The notes under the pieces are model-generated. The model was given only the letters and a program-made list of their open reading frames with translations. It had not been told where the DNA came from and did no database searches. From Mucilaginibacter kameinonensis (GTDB lineage: Bacteria; Bacteroidota; Bacteroidia; Sphingobacteriales; Sphingobacteriaceae), in contig NZ_RCWZ01000008.1 of assembly GCF_003675385.1 (NCBI RefSeq), forward strand, positions 1-64,000: a DNA stretch of 64,000 bases, given 5' to 3'. This document shows positions 17,382-26,830 of the stretch, piece after piece (positions within the stretch are counted from its first letter, which is position 1; every line of letters starts with the position of its first letter). A program made the translations under genes and the position numbers.

Positions 17382-18002
17382 TTATGCGTTTAGTTTTTGC
17401 ATACACCAGGTTGTCATACAGCGCAGGTTTTGCACATTGGTGGTTTTGATAGGTTCATAAAGTTGCGCAGCCAGTTCGCGGGTATACTCCAGCAAGATAT
17501 CTTCATTTACCAAAAAACGTTCGGAGCCATCGGGCAGCAGATAGCGGTAATTACCAAGGGGTTGCACCAGGGTTTCGATCCCGATGTCGGATGCCAGCCT
17601 TGCAAAAAAGTAACCGCCGGGTTTCAGCACGCGCCATAACGAACGCAGCATATTGTCAAAATGCTCGGCATCATTGGCAAAGTGCAACACCGCGCTGCAA
17701 ATTACCAGGTCGAACTGAGCATCGTCGAAAGGAAGATTTTCAACAGCCGACAGTTTAAAATTATCGGGAGAATTATCGGGACACAAATCGGCCGATAGGC
17801 GTTTGGACAATTCAACAGCATGCTCGCTTTGGTCAACGCCGTACACCTTATACCCGTTCTGCAAAAAATAGGTAATGTTACGCCCGCTGCCACAACCGGC
17901 GTCAAGTACGGTGTGGCAATTATCAAAACGACCTTTCAATAACTGATCGAACAAATAGATATCGATATTACCGTATAAATTGCGGAGGGTGCTGCTATTC
18001 AT
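17382..18002 (-). CDS. Class I SAM-dependent methyltransferase
   Basis: This 206-residue protein has motif I VLDAGCGSGRN, the acidic loop YGVDQSEHAVEL and the segment LPFDDAQFDLVICSAVLHF of Methyltransf_11 proteins. The ATG at 18002 is preferred to the in-frame GTG at 18008. It lies upstream of cysC on the same strand but 176 nt away with a likely operator between them, so cotranscription is uncertain. The substrate is unknown. Confidence 0.78.
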   Translation of the reverse strand: MNSSTLRNLYGNIDIYLFDQLLKGRFDNCHTVLDAGCGSGRNITYFLQNGYKVYGVDQSEHAVELSKRLSADLCPDNSPDNFKLSAVENLPFDDAQFDLVICSAVLHFANDAEHFDNMLRSLWRVLKPGGYFFARLASDIGIETLVQPLGNYRYLLPDGSERFLVNEDILLEYTRELAAQLYEPIKTTNVQNLRCMTTWCMQKLNA

Positions 18003-18072
18003 GGCCACGCTGTTTTCAACCCGAAATTACTGTTTTATTAAATGCTGTGGGGAAAACTTATTAACTTTAACT

Positions 18073-18432
18073 ATGGCTACCGATATGCACATCTTTTTGC
18101 AGTTTTTGAAAAGCACCTTATTGCCACTGCCAGGTGTTACTACCAAAATGCATTTTGAGTACCCGGCGTTTTACGTTAACGGCAAGATCTTCGCCAACAT
18201 ACATGAAAAAGATGAGCTACTGGCAATTTATACCACCGAGCGTGAAAAGTGGATAGCACACGATCCGCATACTTTTTTTATTACGCCGCATTACCAAAAC
18301 TACAAATACATGCTGGTACGCCTTGAAACCGTATCGCCCGATGACCTGAAGCTATTGCTGATAACAGCCTACCTTGTCAGGGCCACCAAAAAGCTGATTA
18401 AAGAATATGAAGAATTGAAGGCAAATAATTAA
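18073..18432 (+). CDS. MmcQ/YjbR-like protein, tandem copy 1
   Basis: This 119-residue protein belongs to the MmcQ/YjbR (DUF419) fold; its middle has FYVNGKIFANI and the end has LITAYLVRATKKLIKEYEE. The family is often labelled DNA-binding on structural grounds only; a cellular role is not known. An almost identical gene follows at 18566. The two proteins differ at 14 of 119 positions, 11 of them in the first half. The ATG at 18073 is used because the first copy's longer upstream frame is not shared by copy 2. Confidence 0.75.
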   Translation: MATDMHIFLQFLKSTLLPLPGVTTKMHFEYPAFYVNGKIFANIHEKDELLAIYTTEREKWIAHDPHTFFITPHYQNYKYMLVRLETVSPDDLKLLLITAYLVRATKKLIKEYEELKANN

Positions 18433-18440
18433 AGGTTAAC

Positions 18441-18537
18441 GTAGAGACGCATCACATGAGTCTTAATTGTAAATTATTGCAGTTAACCATTTGCAAGCCG
18501 GCCTATCATACGGGAGACGCATGTGAGGCACCTCTAC
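18441..18537. repeat. Inverted repeat GTAGAGACGCATCACATG, decayed copy
   Basis: Arms at 18441-18463 and 18515-18537 match as reverse complements at 19 of 23 positions. It follows YjbR copy 1 and is the older-looking partner of the element at 18934-19032. Confidence 0.6.
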
Positions 18538-18565
18538 CTAAAATCTCTTCAAATAAAATTTAACT

Positions 18566-18925
18566 ATGGCTACCGATATGCACATCTTTTTACAGTACTT
18601 GAAAAGCACGCTGTTGCCACTACCGGGTGTTACGCATAAGATGTGCTTTGAAGACCCGGCTTTCTATGTTAATAACAAGATTTTCTGCAATATAAAAGAG
18701 AAGGATGAGTTACTGGCCATCCATACCGTTGAGCGGGAAAAATGGATAGCGCTTGATCCGCATACTTTTTTCATTACACCGCATTATCAAAACTACAAAT
18801 ACATGCTGGTACGCCTCGAAACCGTATCGCCCGATGACCTGAAGCAGTTGCTGACAACGGCCTATCTTGCCAGGGCTACCAAAAAGCTGATCAAAGAATA
18901 TGAAGAAATGAAAGCAAATAATTAA
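18566..18925 (+). CDS. MmcQ/YjbR-like protein, tandem copy 2
   Basis: This is the second copy of the 119-residue MmcQ/YjbR-like gene (about 88% identical protein). The start codons are 493 nt apart and the repeat unit includes the downstream inverted repeat and the sequence up to about 19059, so a DNA segment of about 493 bp was duplicated in tandem. The pocket-side residues differ (HC/D/N in place of TH/Y/G near positions 24-37), which may reflect divergence in ligand, but this is speculation. Confidence 0.75.
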   Translation: MATDMHIFLQYLKSTLLPLPGVTHKMCFEDPAFYVNNKIFCNIKEKDELLAIHTVEREKWIALDPHTFFITPHYQNYKYMLVRLETVSPDDLKQLLTTAYLARATKKLIKEYEEMKANN

Positions 18926-18933
18926 TGTTTAAT

Positions 18934-19032
18934 GTAGAGACGCATCACATGCGTCTTACACCTGTAAATTATTGCAGCTAAAGATTTGCAAGCCGGCTTA
19001 TTATACGGGAGACGCATGTGATGCGCCTCTAC
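18934..19032. repeat. Inverted repeat GTAGAGACGCATCACATG, well-kept copy
   Basis: Arms at 18934-18956 and 19010-19032 match as reverse complements at 22 of 23 positions, separated by 53 nt. Each arm also contains the inner palindrome GACGCATcaCATGCGTC or its counterpart. This is a typical dispersed palindromic element. Confidence 0.7.
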
Positions 19033-19068
19033 CTAAAACCTCTTCAAATAAAATTTAACGGCTTTTTC

Positions 19069-19254
19069 TTATGGTTTTATGCCGTTCAGTGCCTCACGGT
19101 TAAGGTAAACGTAGATCAAAACTCCAACTACCAGTGCAGCCAGCACAATAAGCCCAATCTTTCCCTTTTTTTTATCCTGGCGTATAAGCCAAACCATAGC
19201 GGCTATTAATGGGATAACAAAAACAATGTAAAAAATATATCCTGATGCGTTCAT
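19069..19254 (-). CDS. Small two-span membrane protein
   Basis: This 61-residue protein has two hydrophobic helices, about 5-24 (GYIFYIVFVIPLIAAMVWLI) and 34-51 (GLIVLAALVVGVLIYVYL), joined by the basic loop RQDKKKGKI. By the positive-inside rule both termini face the periplasm. It lies downstream of tsaD on the same strand, with a 20-bp hairpin between. Function unknown. Confidence 0.6.
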   Translation of the reverse strand: MNASGYIFYIVFVIPLIAAMVWLIRQDKKKGKIGLIVLAALVVGVLIYVYLNREALNGIKP

Positions 19255-19270
19255 ATCGTTGTTTTGTGAT

Positions 19271-19322
19271 CATAGTTCATGGATCATAGTTCATCGCTAT
19301 TTACTATGATCCATGAACTATG
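19271..19322 (-). terminator. 20-bp hairpin downstream of tsaD
   Basis: CATAGTTCATGGATCATAGT (19271-19290) pairs perfectly with 19303-19322 around a 12-nt loop, 9 nt past the tsaD stop. It may end tsaD transcription, or be a dispersed repeat, since its arm itself contains a repeated ATCATAGTTCAT. Confidence 0.55.
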
Positions 19323-19331
19323 GTCTATTAT

Positions 19332-20333
19332 CTAAAAGGCCATCCTTGCCATTGGGGCAACGTCCTGCCCTATAAATTCGCCTTTTAGGTATTTGTGATA
19401 ACCGGCTATGGCAATCATGGCGGCGTTATCTGTACAATATTCCATTTTAGGGATAAAGCTGTTCCAACCGTTCTGTTCGGCCATGGCCTGCAAGCCTAAC
19501 CTCAAACCGGTATTGGCCGATACACCACCCGCCAAAGCTATATCTTTTATACCATAAGCCTGCGCTGCTTTTTGCAGTTTATTAAGCAAAATGGTAGCAA
19601 TGCGTTTCTCTACAGAAGCACAAATATCGGCCATGTTCTCGCTGATAAAATCCGGATTTGCAGCTACGTTATCGCGGATAAAATACAGGATAGAAGTTTT
19701 TAAACCGCTAAAGCTGAAATCATACCCAGGTATCTGCGGCTCGGGGAACTTATAAGCATCCGGGTTTCCCTGGCGTGCGTACTTGTCAATGAGCGGTCCA
19801 CCGGGATACGGCAGGCCTAAAATTTTACTGGTTTTATCCATGGCTTCGCCGGCGGCATCGTCAAGCGTCTGGCCTATGATCTCCATATCAAAATAATCTT
19901 TCACCAGCACAATTTGTGTGTGCCCGCCCGATACCGTAAGGCAAAGGAAGGGGAACGATGGATTTTTATCGCCTATAAAATGGGCCAGGATATGGGCCTG
20001 CATATGGTTAATATCAATAAGCGGGATCTGTTTAGCCAGGGCAAAAGCCTTAGCAAATGAAACTCCCACTAAAAGAGAACCTAAAAGTCCGGGACCGCGT
20101 GTAAAAGCTACCGCATCAATATCATTTTTGCTTACTTTTGCGTTAAATAATGCCTGCTGAACAGCCGGAACAATATTTTGCTGATGAACCCTTGAGGCTA
20201 ACTCCGGGACAACGCCTCCATAGGCCTCGTGTATGGTTTGATTGGCAATAACATTGCTCATGATCACACCATCAACACAAACCGAAGCTGAGGTCTCATC
20301 ACATGATGATTCGATTCCTAAAATTACGGGCAC
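19332..20333 (-). CDS. tsaD: tRNA t6A37 threonylcarbamoyltransferase TsaD
   Basis: This 333-residue protein transfers the threonylcarbamoyl group to A37 of ANN-decoding tRNAs. The N-terminal ILGIESSCDETS and the metal ligands His110 and His114 (HMQAH) are present, and the length is standard. The start is a GTG at 20333; no ATG exists between it and the in-frame stop at 20342-20340. It is divergent from tamB, a frequent arrangement in Bacteroidetes as I recall. It makes a pair of tRNA-position-37 modification genes in the window with miaB at the right edge. Confidence 0.95.
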   Translation of the reverse strand: MPVILGIESSCDETSASVCVDGVIMSNVIANQTIHEAYGGVVPELASRVHQQNIVPAVQQALFNAKVSKNDIDAVAFTRGPGLLGSLLVGVSFAKAFALAKQIPLIDINHMQAHILAHFIGDKNPSFPFLCLTVSGGHTQIVLVKDYFDMEIIGQTLDDAAGEAMDKTSKILGLPYPGGPLIDKYARQGNPDAYKFPEPQIPGYDFSFSGLKTSILYFIRDNVAANPDFISENMADICASVEKRIATILLNKLQKAAQAYGIKDIALAGGVSANTGLRLGLQAMAEQNGWNSFIPKMEYCTDNAAMIAIAGYHKYLKGEFIGQDVAPMARMAF

Positions 20334-20482
20334 GTTTGTTTAATTATTGAGTTATTGAATTAGCGAATCAGTGATTTATTATTTAGCGGCAAACCATCTT
20401 TCTGCAAAATTGTAGAGGGATAGTAAAGAACTTGCTAAATCAATAATTCACCAAATCATTAAATAGTTTAAAAGGCAAAGTT

Positions 20483-23400
20483 ATTAAAAAAGTACTCAAA
20501 ATATTCCTGGGCCTGGTATTGTTCATTTTATTGACATTGAGCATACTTTTACTCACGTTTCAGTTTAAGCCGGTACAAACCTGGGCGGCAAAAAAAGCGG
20601 CGGCATACCTTGCCGGCGAATTGAAAACCAAAGTAAGTATCCAAAGCCTTTACCTCAGGCCGTTTCGTTCGGTAGTGATTGAGGGCCTTTACATTTTAGA
20701 TAAAAAACAGGATACTCTTTTAAGTACTCCAAAACTGGCTGTTGATATTGATGATTTTTACCTTTTCAGCAGTATCAAGCGCCGCACCATCAACTTTGCC
20801 AATATCGAATTGGATAACGGTTCCTTCTACCTCAAAAAACAAAAGGACAGTACAACAAATCTCCAGTTTGTTATAGATTATTTTAACTCGGGCGATACCA
20901 CCAAAACGCCTGCGGGCAAACCCTGGACGCTCAATTTTGGCACCATCGCTATCAAGAATTTTCATTTCAGATATAAAAACAGCCTCAGGGACACCGTAAT
21001 TGCAGGTGTTAACTTTAATGACCTTGATGTTCAGCATTTCAGCACCGAGATACAGGGTATGGACTTAAAAAACCACCTGTTTAAAGGCAACATTAAAAGT
21101 CTGAGCCTGCATGAAAAAAGCGGTTTTACGGTAAAACACTTTGCTTCAGACGCTACCATTGATACTAACCAGATCATGCTGAAGCACCTGGCCATTCAAA
21201 CGCCACGCTCAGATCTGAAAGATTATTTCCGGATGAAGTTTAAAACATTTGATGATTTTGATGATTTTGAGAACAAGGTGCACATGGACGCCAACTTTAA
21301 ATCGTCGCGCATTTCATCATCTGATATCGCCTACTTTACCAGCGCGCTTAAAAAAGTAAGTTTTGATCTGGGTATCGATGGGCAGGCTAAAGGCTATGTA
21401 AATAACCTCAACGCTAAAAAAGTAACCATTACCGGCGGACAAGCAACCTTTGTTAAGGGAGATTTTAACCTGCATAACCTTACCGATTGGGATAACGCTT
21501 TCCTAGAATTGAAATTTGAACAGGTTGCGTCAAACAAAAAAGACCTTGATTACCTGATCAGTCATTTTTCGGGAACTCCTACTGAAAAAGCCCCTGCTAT
21601 CCTATCCAAATTTGGCAATTTTAATTTCACAGGCAGGTTCACAGGTTCACAAAATGACTTTGTGGCTTATGGTGTTTTTAAAACAGCGCTTGGTCGTTTT
21701 GATTCAGATATCAACCTTAAAATTGATAAAAACGACCGCCCAAGCTATAGCGGAAGGATCAATACCTATGCTTTTGATATGGGTACTTTGATTGATGAAA
21801 AAGACCTGGGCCGTACCACATTTTCGTCAACCATTGAAGGCAGCGGCGATCAGCTTAAAAGCCTTACCGAAAAAGTGGACGCGAGGATAGCTTCGGTCAC
21901 CTATTCTGGCTACACCTATAATAAACTCACCCTTAAGGGTACTTTTATCAATAAACTGGCCAACGCCCACATTACCATTAACGACAGAAATGTAAAGCTT
22001 GACCTGAAAGGCAAGGTTGATCTTAAGCCCGCCTTGCCTACTTATGATCTTACTGCCGATATCAAAGATGCCAACCTGAACAAACTTGGCTTTACTAAAG
22101 ATACTTTAACCATAACCACACTGCTTAAAACCCAGTTTAAAGGTGATGACCTGGCCAACCTGCAGGGCAATATCCTGTTTTCGCCTGCAAGAGTTGTTGA
22201 TCCGCGGAATAACTATGTGGTTGATTCCTTATACCTGTCTGCCGAAGGTTTTGGTAACAACCGTACTATCGCGCTAAAATCTGACTTTGCCGATGGCAGT
22301 ATTAAAGGAAAATACGATTTGGCTACCCTGCCGTCATACTTTAAAACCATCGTTAAAAAGTACATCCCTTCTATCAAAACAACCATAGTACCGCCCAAGC
22401 CGGAGGAGTTTGATTTTAACCTTAACCTCAAAAACCTCGACCCGCTTACGGCAATATTCCTGCCTGATCTGAAAATCCCTGATCAGGGCACCTTTGTCGG
22501 GCAGTTTAATTCGGAAAAGAAAACGGCTACCTTATCAGGCTATATCAAAACGCTCAAATATGGCAAAACGGTTTTCCATGATTTCATTATCGACGAAAAC
22601 ACAACCGAGAGTATGCTCGGCCTCAACTTATCCCTGAAGCGGGTTGACCTTACCGATAGTCTTTTTATTAAGGATATCAACATTACCAACTTCCTGAAAA
22701 ACGACAGCCTTAACTTTAACGTTAAACTCTCCGATAAAAACGCGGTTAACCAGCTGGACCTTTACGGCCTGGTTGAATTTGGGCGGGATACTACGGCCAA
22801 GTTAAAACTGCTTCCATCAGATGTGATACTGGAAAAAGAGAAATGGAAGATCCAGGAGCAGGTACGGATCCGCTTACTTGATGGTAAAACCCAGGTATCG
22901 GGCTTTGAGCTGTCAAACGGTTCGCAAAAAGTATTTATCGACGGTTTTATTTCCGACAACCCGGCCGATCAGTTAAAGCTTAAGTTCCAAAAATTTAATA
23001 TGCGTACGTTTAACCAGTTAACACGTACCTCCGGGGTAAACTTAAAGGGATATCTTAACGGAGATATCAACATGAGCTCGGTACTTAAATCGCCGGGGGT
23101 AGATTCGCACTTAACTGTCGACTCACTTACCATGAACAAAACACTGGTGGGTGATGTAAAACTGGTTGCAGCACTCGGAAACGACCGCAAACAGGCCGAT
23201 GTTAATATGAATATTATTAACCGCGGGCTGGAAACCATGAATATTGGCGGTACCTACTCGTTTGGTAAAGAAACCGATGATAACCTTGATTTTGATATCA
23301 AGATGAACCAAACCGAAGCCATCATATTTGAACCATTTATCAAAGACCTGGTTTCGGATGTGAAAGGCCATGTTTCAACGGACCTAAAGCTTACGGGCAA

Positions 23401-24970
23401 ACCGTCAAATCCTCAGCTTAATGGAACAGTGACACTTGTTAATACCGGCCTTACTGTTAACTATTTAAAAACCGCGTATACCGTTAATAACAAACTTGAT
23501 GTTAATAACAGTATTATCACCATTAAGGATATGGTGCTTAAGGATATTCATAAAGGTACCGGAACCGCCAATGGTACCGTGAACCTCAACAACCTGAATA
23601 ACCCGGATATTAATGTAACGCTCAAGGCTGATAACCTGATGGCCCTGAACACCACGTTTAAGGATAACCACCTTTATTTTGGTACAGCTTATGGTACCGG
23701 CACGTTCAGCTTTAACGGCCCGGTTGATAACATGAAAATTGATATCACAGCCAGCACCAACGCCGGTACCGTTTTCAATATCCCGCTTAACACCTCATCA
23801 ACCGCCAGCGATTACGACTTTATTAAATTTGTAAGCCACAGCGATACTGCCAAAGTTGTACCTAAAACACGCGCGTTTAATGGTGTTACCCTAAACTTTG
23901 ATTTAAGTGCCGACGAAAAAACTATCGTAAAAATTGCTACAGATTACGGCCAGTTGGAAGGCAGCGGTGTTGCCCGAAATTTAAAGCTGAATATTAACAG
24001 TCTTGGCGATTTTGAGATGTATGGCGACTTCCTGATATCATCGGGTAAGTTTGAGTTTACTGCCAAAAACTTTATCAGTAAAAACTTTACCGTAAGCCAG
24101 GGCGGTACCATCAGGTGGACAGGTAACCCGTCAAACGCGGAGATCAACCTTAAGGCCTTGTATGAAGTACGTACCAGCAAAGCGCCGCTTTACACAGCAG
24201 CAGGCCTGCAAACACCAACTTCAGGACAGCAAACTTTGGTACAGGCCGAACTTATCCTAACCAAATCGCTGTTACAACCCAATATTGATTTTGACTTTAA
24301 CTTCCCTACCGATCCATCAGTTAAGGACGATCTGTCAACCTATCTTGCTGATGCCAATAACAGAAGCCAGCAGGCTATCAGTATTATTGTACGCCGTAAC
24401 TTTACATCAAACAGTAACAACTTAACCAACCAGGTGCTGGGCACCGCGGGCGAGGCCGTGAGCGAGTTTGCATTTAACAAGCTGAACAGCCTGATATCGC
24501 AATCAAACATCAAAAACTTCGATTTAAATATCCGTTCATTTAACGAGGCCAGCGCTTCGCTGCGTTTCTTTGATAGCAGGTTATCATTTAACGGAAGCTT
24601 ATTTAGCAATAATGGCTCAAACGATATCTTCAATAACAATAACAATAATCTGTTTAATCAACGCTTTAACAGTCTTACCAAAGACTTTGAAGCATTGTAC
24701 AAAATACGCCGTGACGGCAATTTGACGGCAAGGTATTCATACAGGGCCCTAAATAACGTAACGTTAAGCAGCCTTACAGACGTACTGGCACCGCAGTATG
24801 TAAACGGTTTTGGTTTGGTTTACCAACGTGACTTTGACACCTTTGGTGAGTTTATCCGGAACATATTCAGACAGAGCCGCCGCAAAACTGCACCGGTTAC
24901 CCCCGCGCCTATTCCTAATTCAACTACAACAACACCGGCCACAAAACCGGATGAAGATGAAGACCAGTAA
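20483..24970 (+). CDS. tamB: TamB-like translocation/assembly module protein
   Basis: This very long protein (about 1,495 residues) is an AsmA/TamB-like factor thought to carry lipids or outer-membrane proteins across the periplasm. It has an N-terminal signal anchor, many beta-strand repeats, and the C-terminal DUF490 domain (about residues 1100-1440). No ATG exists near the N-terminus: the frame opens after the stop at 20444-20446. A TTG at 20519 would cut the anchor in half, while the codon ATT at 20483 gives IKKVLKIFLGLVLFILL, a complete basic and hydrophobic anchor. I therefore place the start at 20483 with an unusual initiator; TTG at 20519 is the alternative. The C-terminus is acidic (DEDEDQ). 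Confidence 0.8.
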   Translation: MKKVLKIFLGLVLFILLTLSILLLTFQFKPVQTWAAKKAAAYLAGELKTKVSIQSLYLRPFRSVVIEGLYILDKKQDTLLSTPKLAVDIDDFYLFSSIKRRTINFANIELDNGSFYLKKQKDSTTNLQFVIDYFNSGDTTKTPAGKPWTLNFGTIAIKNFHFRYKNSLRDTVIAGVNFNDLDVQHFSTEIQGMDLKNHLFKGNIKSLSLHEKSGFTVKHFASDATIDTNQIMLKHLAIQTPRSDLKDYFRMKFKTFDDFDDFENKVHMDANFKSSRISSSDIAYFTSALKKVSFDLGIDGQAKGYVNNLNAKKVTITGGQATFVKGDFNLHNLTDWDNAFLELKFEQVASNKKDLDYLISHFSGTPTEKAPAILSKFGNFNFTGRFTGSQNDFVAYGVFKTALGRFDSDINLKIDKNDRPSYSGRINTYAFDMGTLIDEKDLGRTTFSSTIEGSGDQLKSLTEKVDARIASVTYSGYTYNKLTLKGTFINKLANAHITINDRNVKLDLKGKVDLKPALPTYDLTADIKDANLNKLGFTKDTLTITTLLKTQFKGDDLANLQGNILFSPARVVDPRNNYVVDSLYLSAEGFGNNRTIALKSDFADGSIKGKYDLATLPSYFKTIVKKYIPSIKTTIVPPKPEEFDFNLNLKNLDPLTAIFLPDLKIPDQGTFVGQFNSEKKTATLSGYIKTLKYGKTVFHDFIIDENTTESMLGLNLSLKRVDLTDSLFIKDINITNFLKNDSLNFNVKLSDKNAVNQLDLYGLVEFGRDTTAKLKLLPSDVILEKEKWKIQEQVRIRLLDGKTQVSGFELSNGSQKVFIDGFISDNPADQLKLKFQKFNMRTFNQLTRTSGVNLKGYLNGDINMSSVLKSPGVDSHLTVDSLTMNKTLVGDVKLVAALGNDRKQADVNMNIINRGLETMNIGGTYSFGKETDDNLDFDIKMNQTEAIIFEPFIKDLVSDVKGHVSTDLKLTGKPSNPQLNGTVTLVNTGLTVNYLKTAYTVNNKLDVNNSIITIKDMVLKDIHKGTGTANGTVNLNNLNNPDINVTLKADNLMALNTTFKDNHLYFGTAYGTGTFSFNGPVDNMKIDITASTNAGTVFNIPLNTSSTASDYDFIKFVSHSDTAKVVPKTRAFNGVTLNFDLSADEKTIVKIATDYGQLEGSGVARNLKLNINSLGDFEMYGDFLISSGKFEFTAKNFISKNFTVSQGGTIRWTGNPSNAEINLKALYEVRTSKAPLYTAAGLQTPTSGQQTLVQAELILTKSLLQPNIDFDFNFPTDPSVKDDLSTYLADANNRSQQAISIIVRRNFTSNSNNLTNQVLGTAGEAVSEFAFNKLNSLISQSNIKNFDLNIRSFNEASASLRFFDSRLSFNGSLFSNNGSNDIFNNNNNNLFNQRFNSLTKDFEALYKIRRDGNLTARYSYRALNNVTLSSLTDVLAPQYVNGFGLVYQRDFDTFGEFIRNIFRQSRRKTAPVTPAPIPNSTTTTPATKPDEDEDQ

Positions 24971-24986
24971 AGCTAAAAAGCAAGGG

Positions 24987-25360
24987 ATTGCTTCGTTCCT
25001 ACCCATGACATAATTAAATGTTTTTCGCAGCAGATCAGCTTCGGGTGAAAACGGGCAGAACAATGCGGGGAATGTGCGGCTGCAGGGGTATAGCAAGTTT
25101 TTGCAGAAGCTGGAGATAGGGCGAATCGGGGCAAAATAATTGCAGCCCGTGGTTCTGTTCGTTTTGCAGGGCAAAGGCCGGGCGGTGGACTTAGGGTAGG
25201 ATGTGCGCAAAGAAGCCTTTCTGCTGCAAGCCTTTTTGGGTACTTTTGTGGCGACAAAAGTACCTGGCCCCGCGCGGCCAGGAGCGCGACGATGTAAGTT
25301 CATTACAACAATAGTCGTTACCTGTCTCTGTGCGATTGCTTCGTGCCCCGCAATGACGTT
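24987..25360. repeat. Mosaic of intergenic repeats between tamB and ribBA
   Basis: Two GATTGCTTCGT-type sequences (about 24987-25014 and 25332-25360, same direction) flank an element with the hairpin GGTACTTTTGT/ACAAAAGTACC (25239-25249 and 25254-25264) and the GC box GGCCCCGCGCGGCC. Both types resemble sequences I associate with many Bacteroidota intergenic regions. The stretch 24971-25490 has open frames on the minus strand, but their codon content is unlike neighbouring genes; I see no gene in it. Confidence 0.5.
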
Positions 25361-25416
25361 GGGGTATCGATTTTGTTAAATCGTTTTAAACAGCTTTCCA
25401 GAAAATGCTTAAAACC

Positions 25417-25448
25417 AAAAGGCTTAAAGCGGAGTGCTTTAAGCCTTT
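25417..25448 (-). terminator. Terminator of ribBA
   Basis: AAAGGCTTAAAGC (25418-25430) pairs with GCTTTAAGCCTTT (25436-25448) around a 5-nt loop, 43 nt past the ribBA stop. On the minus strand a T-rich tail follows. Confidence 0.7.
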
Positions 25449-25490
25449 GTTCTATTATCTGTTTTAGCCTTGAGCTTTAAGCTTCAAAAA

Positions 25491-26696
25491 TTAATGATCG
25501 CGCATAATAGCGTGATCCATCCTGTCGCGTTTGGTGCGCAGGTAAGCTTCGTTATGTGGGTTTGATGCAATTTCGATAGGTACGTTTTCAACAACTTCCA
25601 AACCGTAACCGATAAGGCCGGCACGTTTTTTAGGGTTGTTGCTCATCAAACGCATTTTGGTAATACCCAGGCTACGCAGGATCTGTGCGCCGATACCATA
25701 ATCGCGCTGATCCATTTTAAAGCCAAGCTTCAGGTTTGCATCAACAGTATCATAACCGTTTTCCTGCAAATGATAGGCTCTCAATTTATTGATAAGGCCA
25801 ATACCGCGGCCTTCCTGGTTCATATATACTATGGCGCCCTTACCTTCTTTGCTGATCATCTCCATAGCCTTATGCAGCTGCGGACCGCAATCGCAACGGC
25901 ATGAACCGAAAATATCACCGGTCATGCATGAGCTATGCACGCGTACCAAAATAGGTTCGCCCGGTTCCCATGTACCTTTTACCAAAGCAAGGTGATTTTC
26001 GCCGGTATCAACCTGGGTGTAGGCTATCATATCAAAATCTCCCCACTCGGTGGGCATTTTAACAGCCACTTCCCTCCTTACCATCGATTCATGCTCCAAA
26101 CGGTAAGCGATAAGGTCTTTAATGGATACTATTTTGAGATTAAATTCTTTCGCTATCTCCAACAGATCGGGCAGGCGGGCCATTTCGCCATCTTCCTTCA
26201 TAATTTCGCAGATAACGCCTGCTGGTTCAAAACCCGCTAAAACGGCCAGGTCAACAGCTGCTTCAGTGTGCCCTGTACGACGCAGTACGCCGCCATCTTT
26301 AGCTATCAGCGGAAAAATATGCCCCGGGCGACCCAAATCTTCAGGTTTAGTAGCCGGATCGATAAGTGCCAAAGTAGTTTTTGACCTGTCGCTTGCAGAG
26401 ATACCGGTAGTACAACCATGACCAAGCAAATCTACCGAAACCGTAAAGTTAGTTTCGTGCGATGTGGTATTATGGCTTACCATAGGCATCAGATCCAGCT
26501 CACGTGCCCGCTGCGCTGTAATAGGAGCACAAACCAGGCCGCGACCGTGACGAACCATGAAATTAATTGTTTCGGGGGTGGCATTACGGGCGGCCGTTAA
26601 AAAGTCGCCTTCGTTTTCGCGATCTTCGTCATCAACTACGATAATTGTTTTACCGGCTTTGATCTCTTCGATCGCTTCTTGTATGGTGTTTAACAT
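25491..26696 (-). CDS. ribBA: Bifunctional DHBP synthase / GTP cyclohydrolase II
   Basis: This 401-residue enzyme makes the two early precursors of riboflavin. Residues 1-200 are 3,4-dihydroxy-2-butanone 4-phosphate synthase with DDEDRENEGDF near the N-terminus. Residues 205-400 are GTP cyclohydrolase II with the zinc motif SSCMTGDIFGSCRCDCG. It is monocistronic, ends in a terminator, and I see no FMN riboswitch in the 134 nt upstream. A partial promoter TAAATTTG lies on the minus strand at 26752-26745. Confidence 0.95.
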   Translation of the reverse strand: MLNTIQEAIEEIKAGKTIIVVDDEDRENEGDFLTAARNATPETINFMVRHGRGLVCAPITAQRARELDLMPMVSHNTTSHETNFTVSVDLLGHGCTTGISASDRSKTTLALIDPATKPEDLGRPGHIFPLIAKDGGVLRRTGHTEAAVDLAVLAGFEPAGVICEIMKEDGEMARLPDLLEIAKEFNLKIVSIKDLIAYRLEHESMVRREVAVKMPTEWGDFDMIAYTQVDTGENHLALVKGTWEPGEPILVRVHSSCMTGDIFGSCRCDCGPQLHKAMEMISKEGKGAIVYMNQEGRGIGLINKLRAYHLQENGYDTVDANLKLGFKMDQRDYGIGAQILRSLGITKMRLMSNNPKKRAGLIGYGLEVVENVPIEIASNPHNEAYLRTKRDRMDHAIMRDH

Positions 26697-26830
26697 TATA
26701 TACTTGCTTATTGGGGTGCGTTTAAACGCTTGTTTAATCTAAATCAAATTTAACGCATATTACCAAGACTTGGGTCGGCGTTGTGTAAAATGATATTGCT
26801 TCTATAATATGGCGTTTATTAATAATACCG

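Noticed and set aside
18441..19032. CRISPR array, because of regularly placed repeats near the YjbR copies
   Set aside because: The repeats are two inverted pairs carried by a gene duplication; there is no repeat-spacer order and no cas gene.
24920..25303. A 127-residue minus-strand frame overlapping the tamB end
   Set aside because: It overlaps the tamB 3' end and then runs through repeat DNA. Its composition is rich in Arg, Pro and Cys, unlike a real protein of this genome.
26697..26830. Possible FMN riboswitch upstream of ribBA
   Set aside because: The leader is too short and the conserved RFN motifs are not present.
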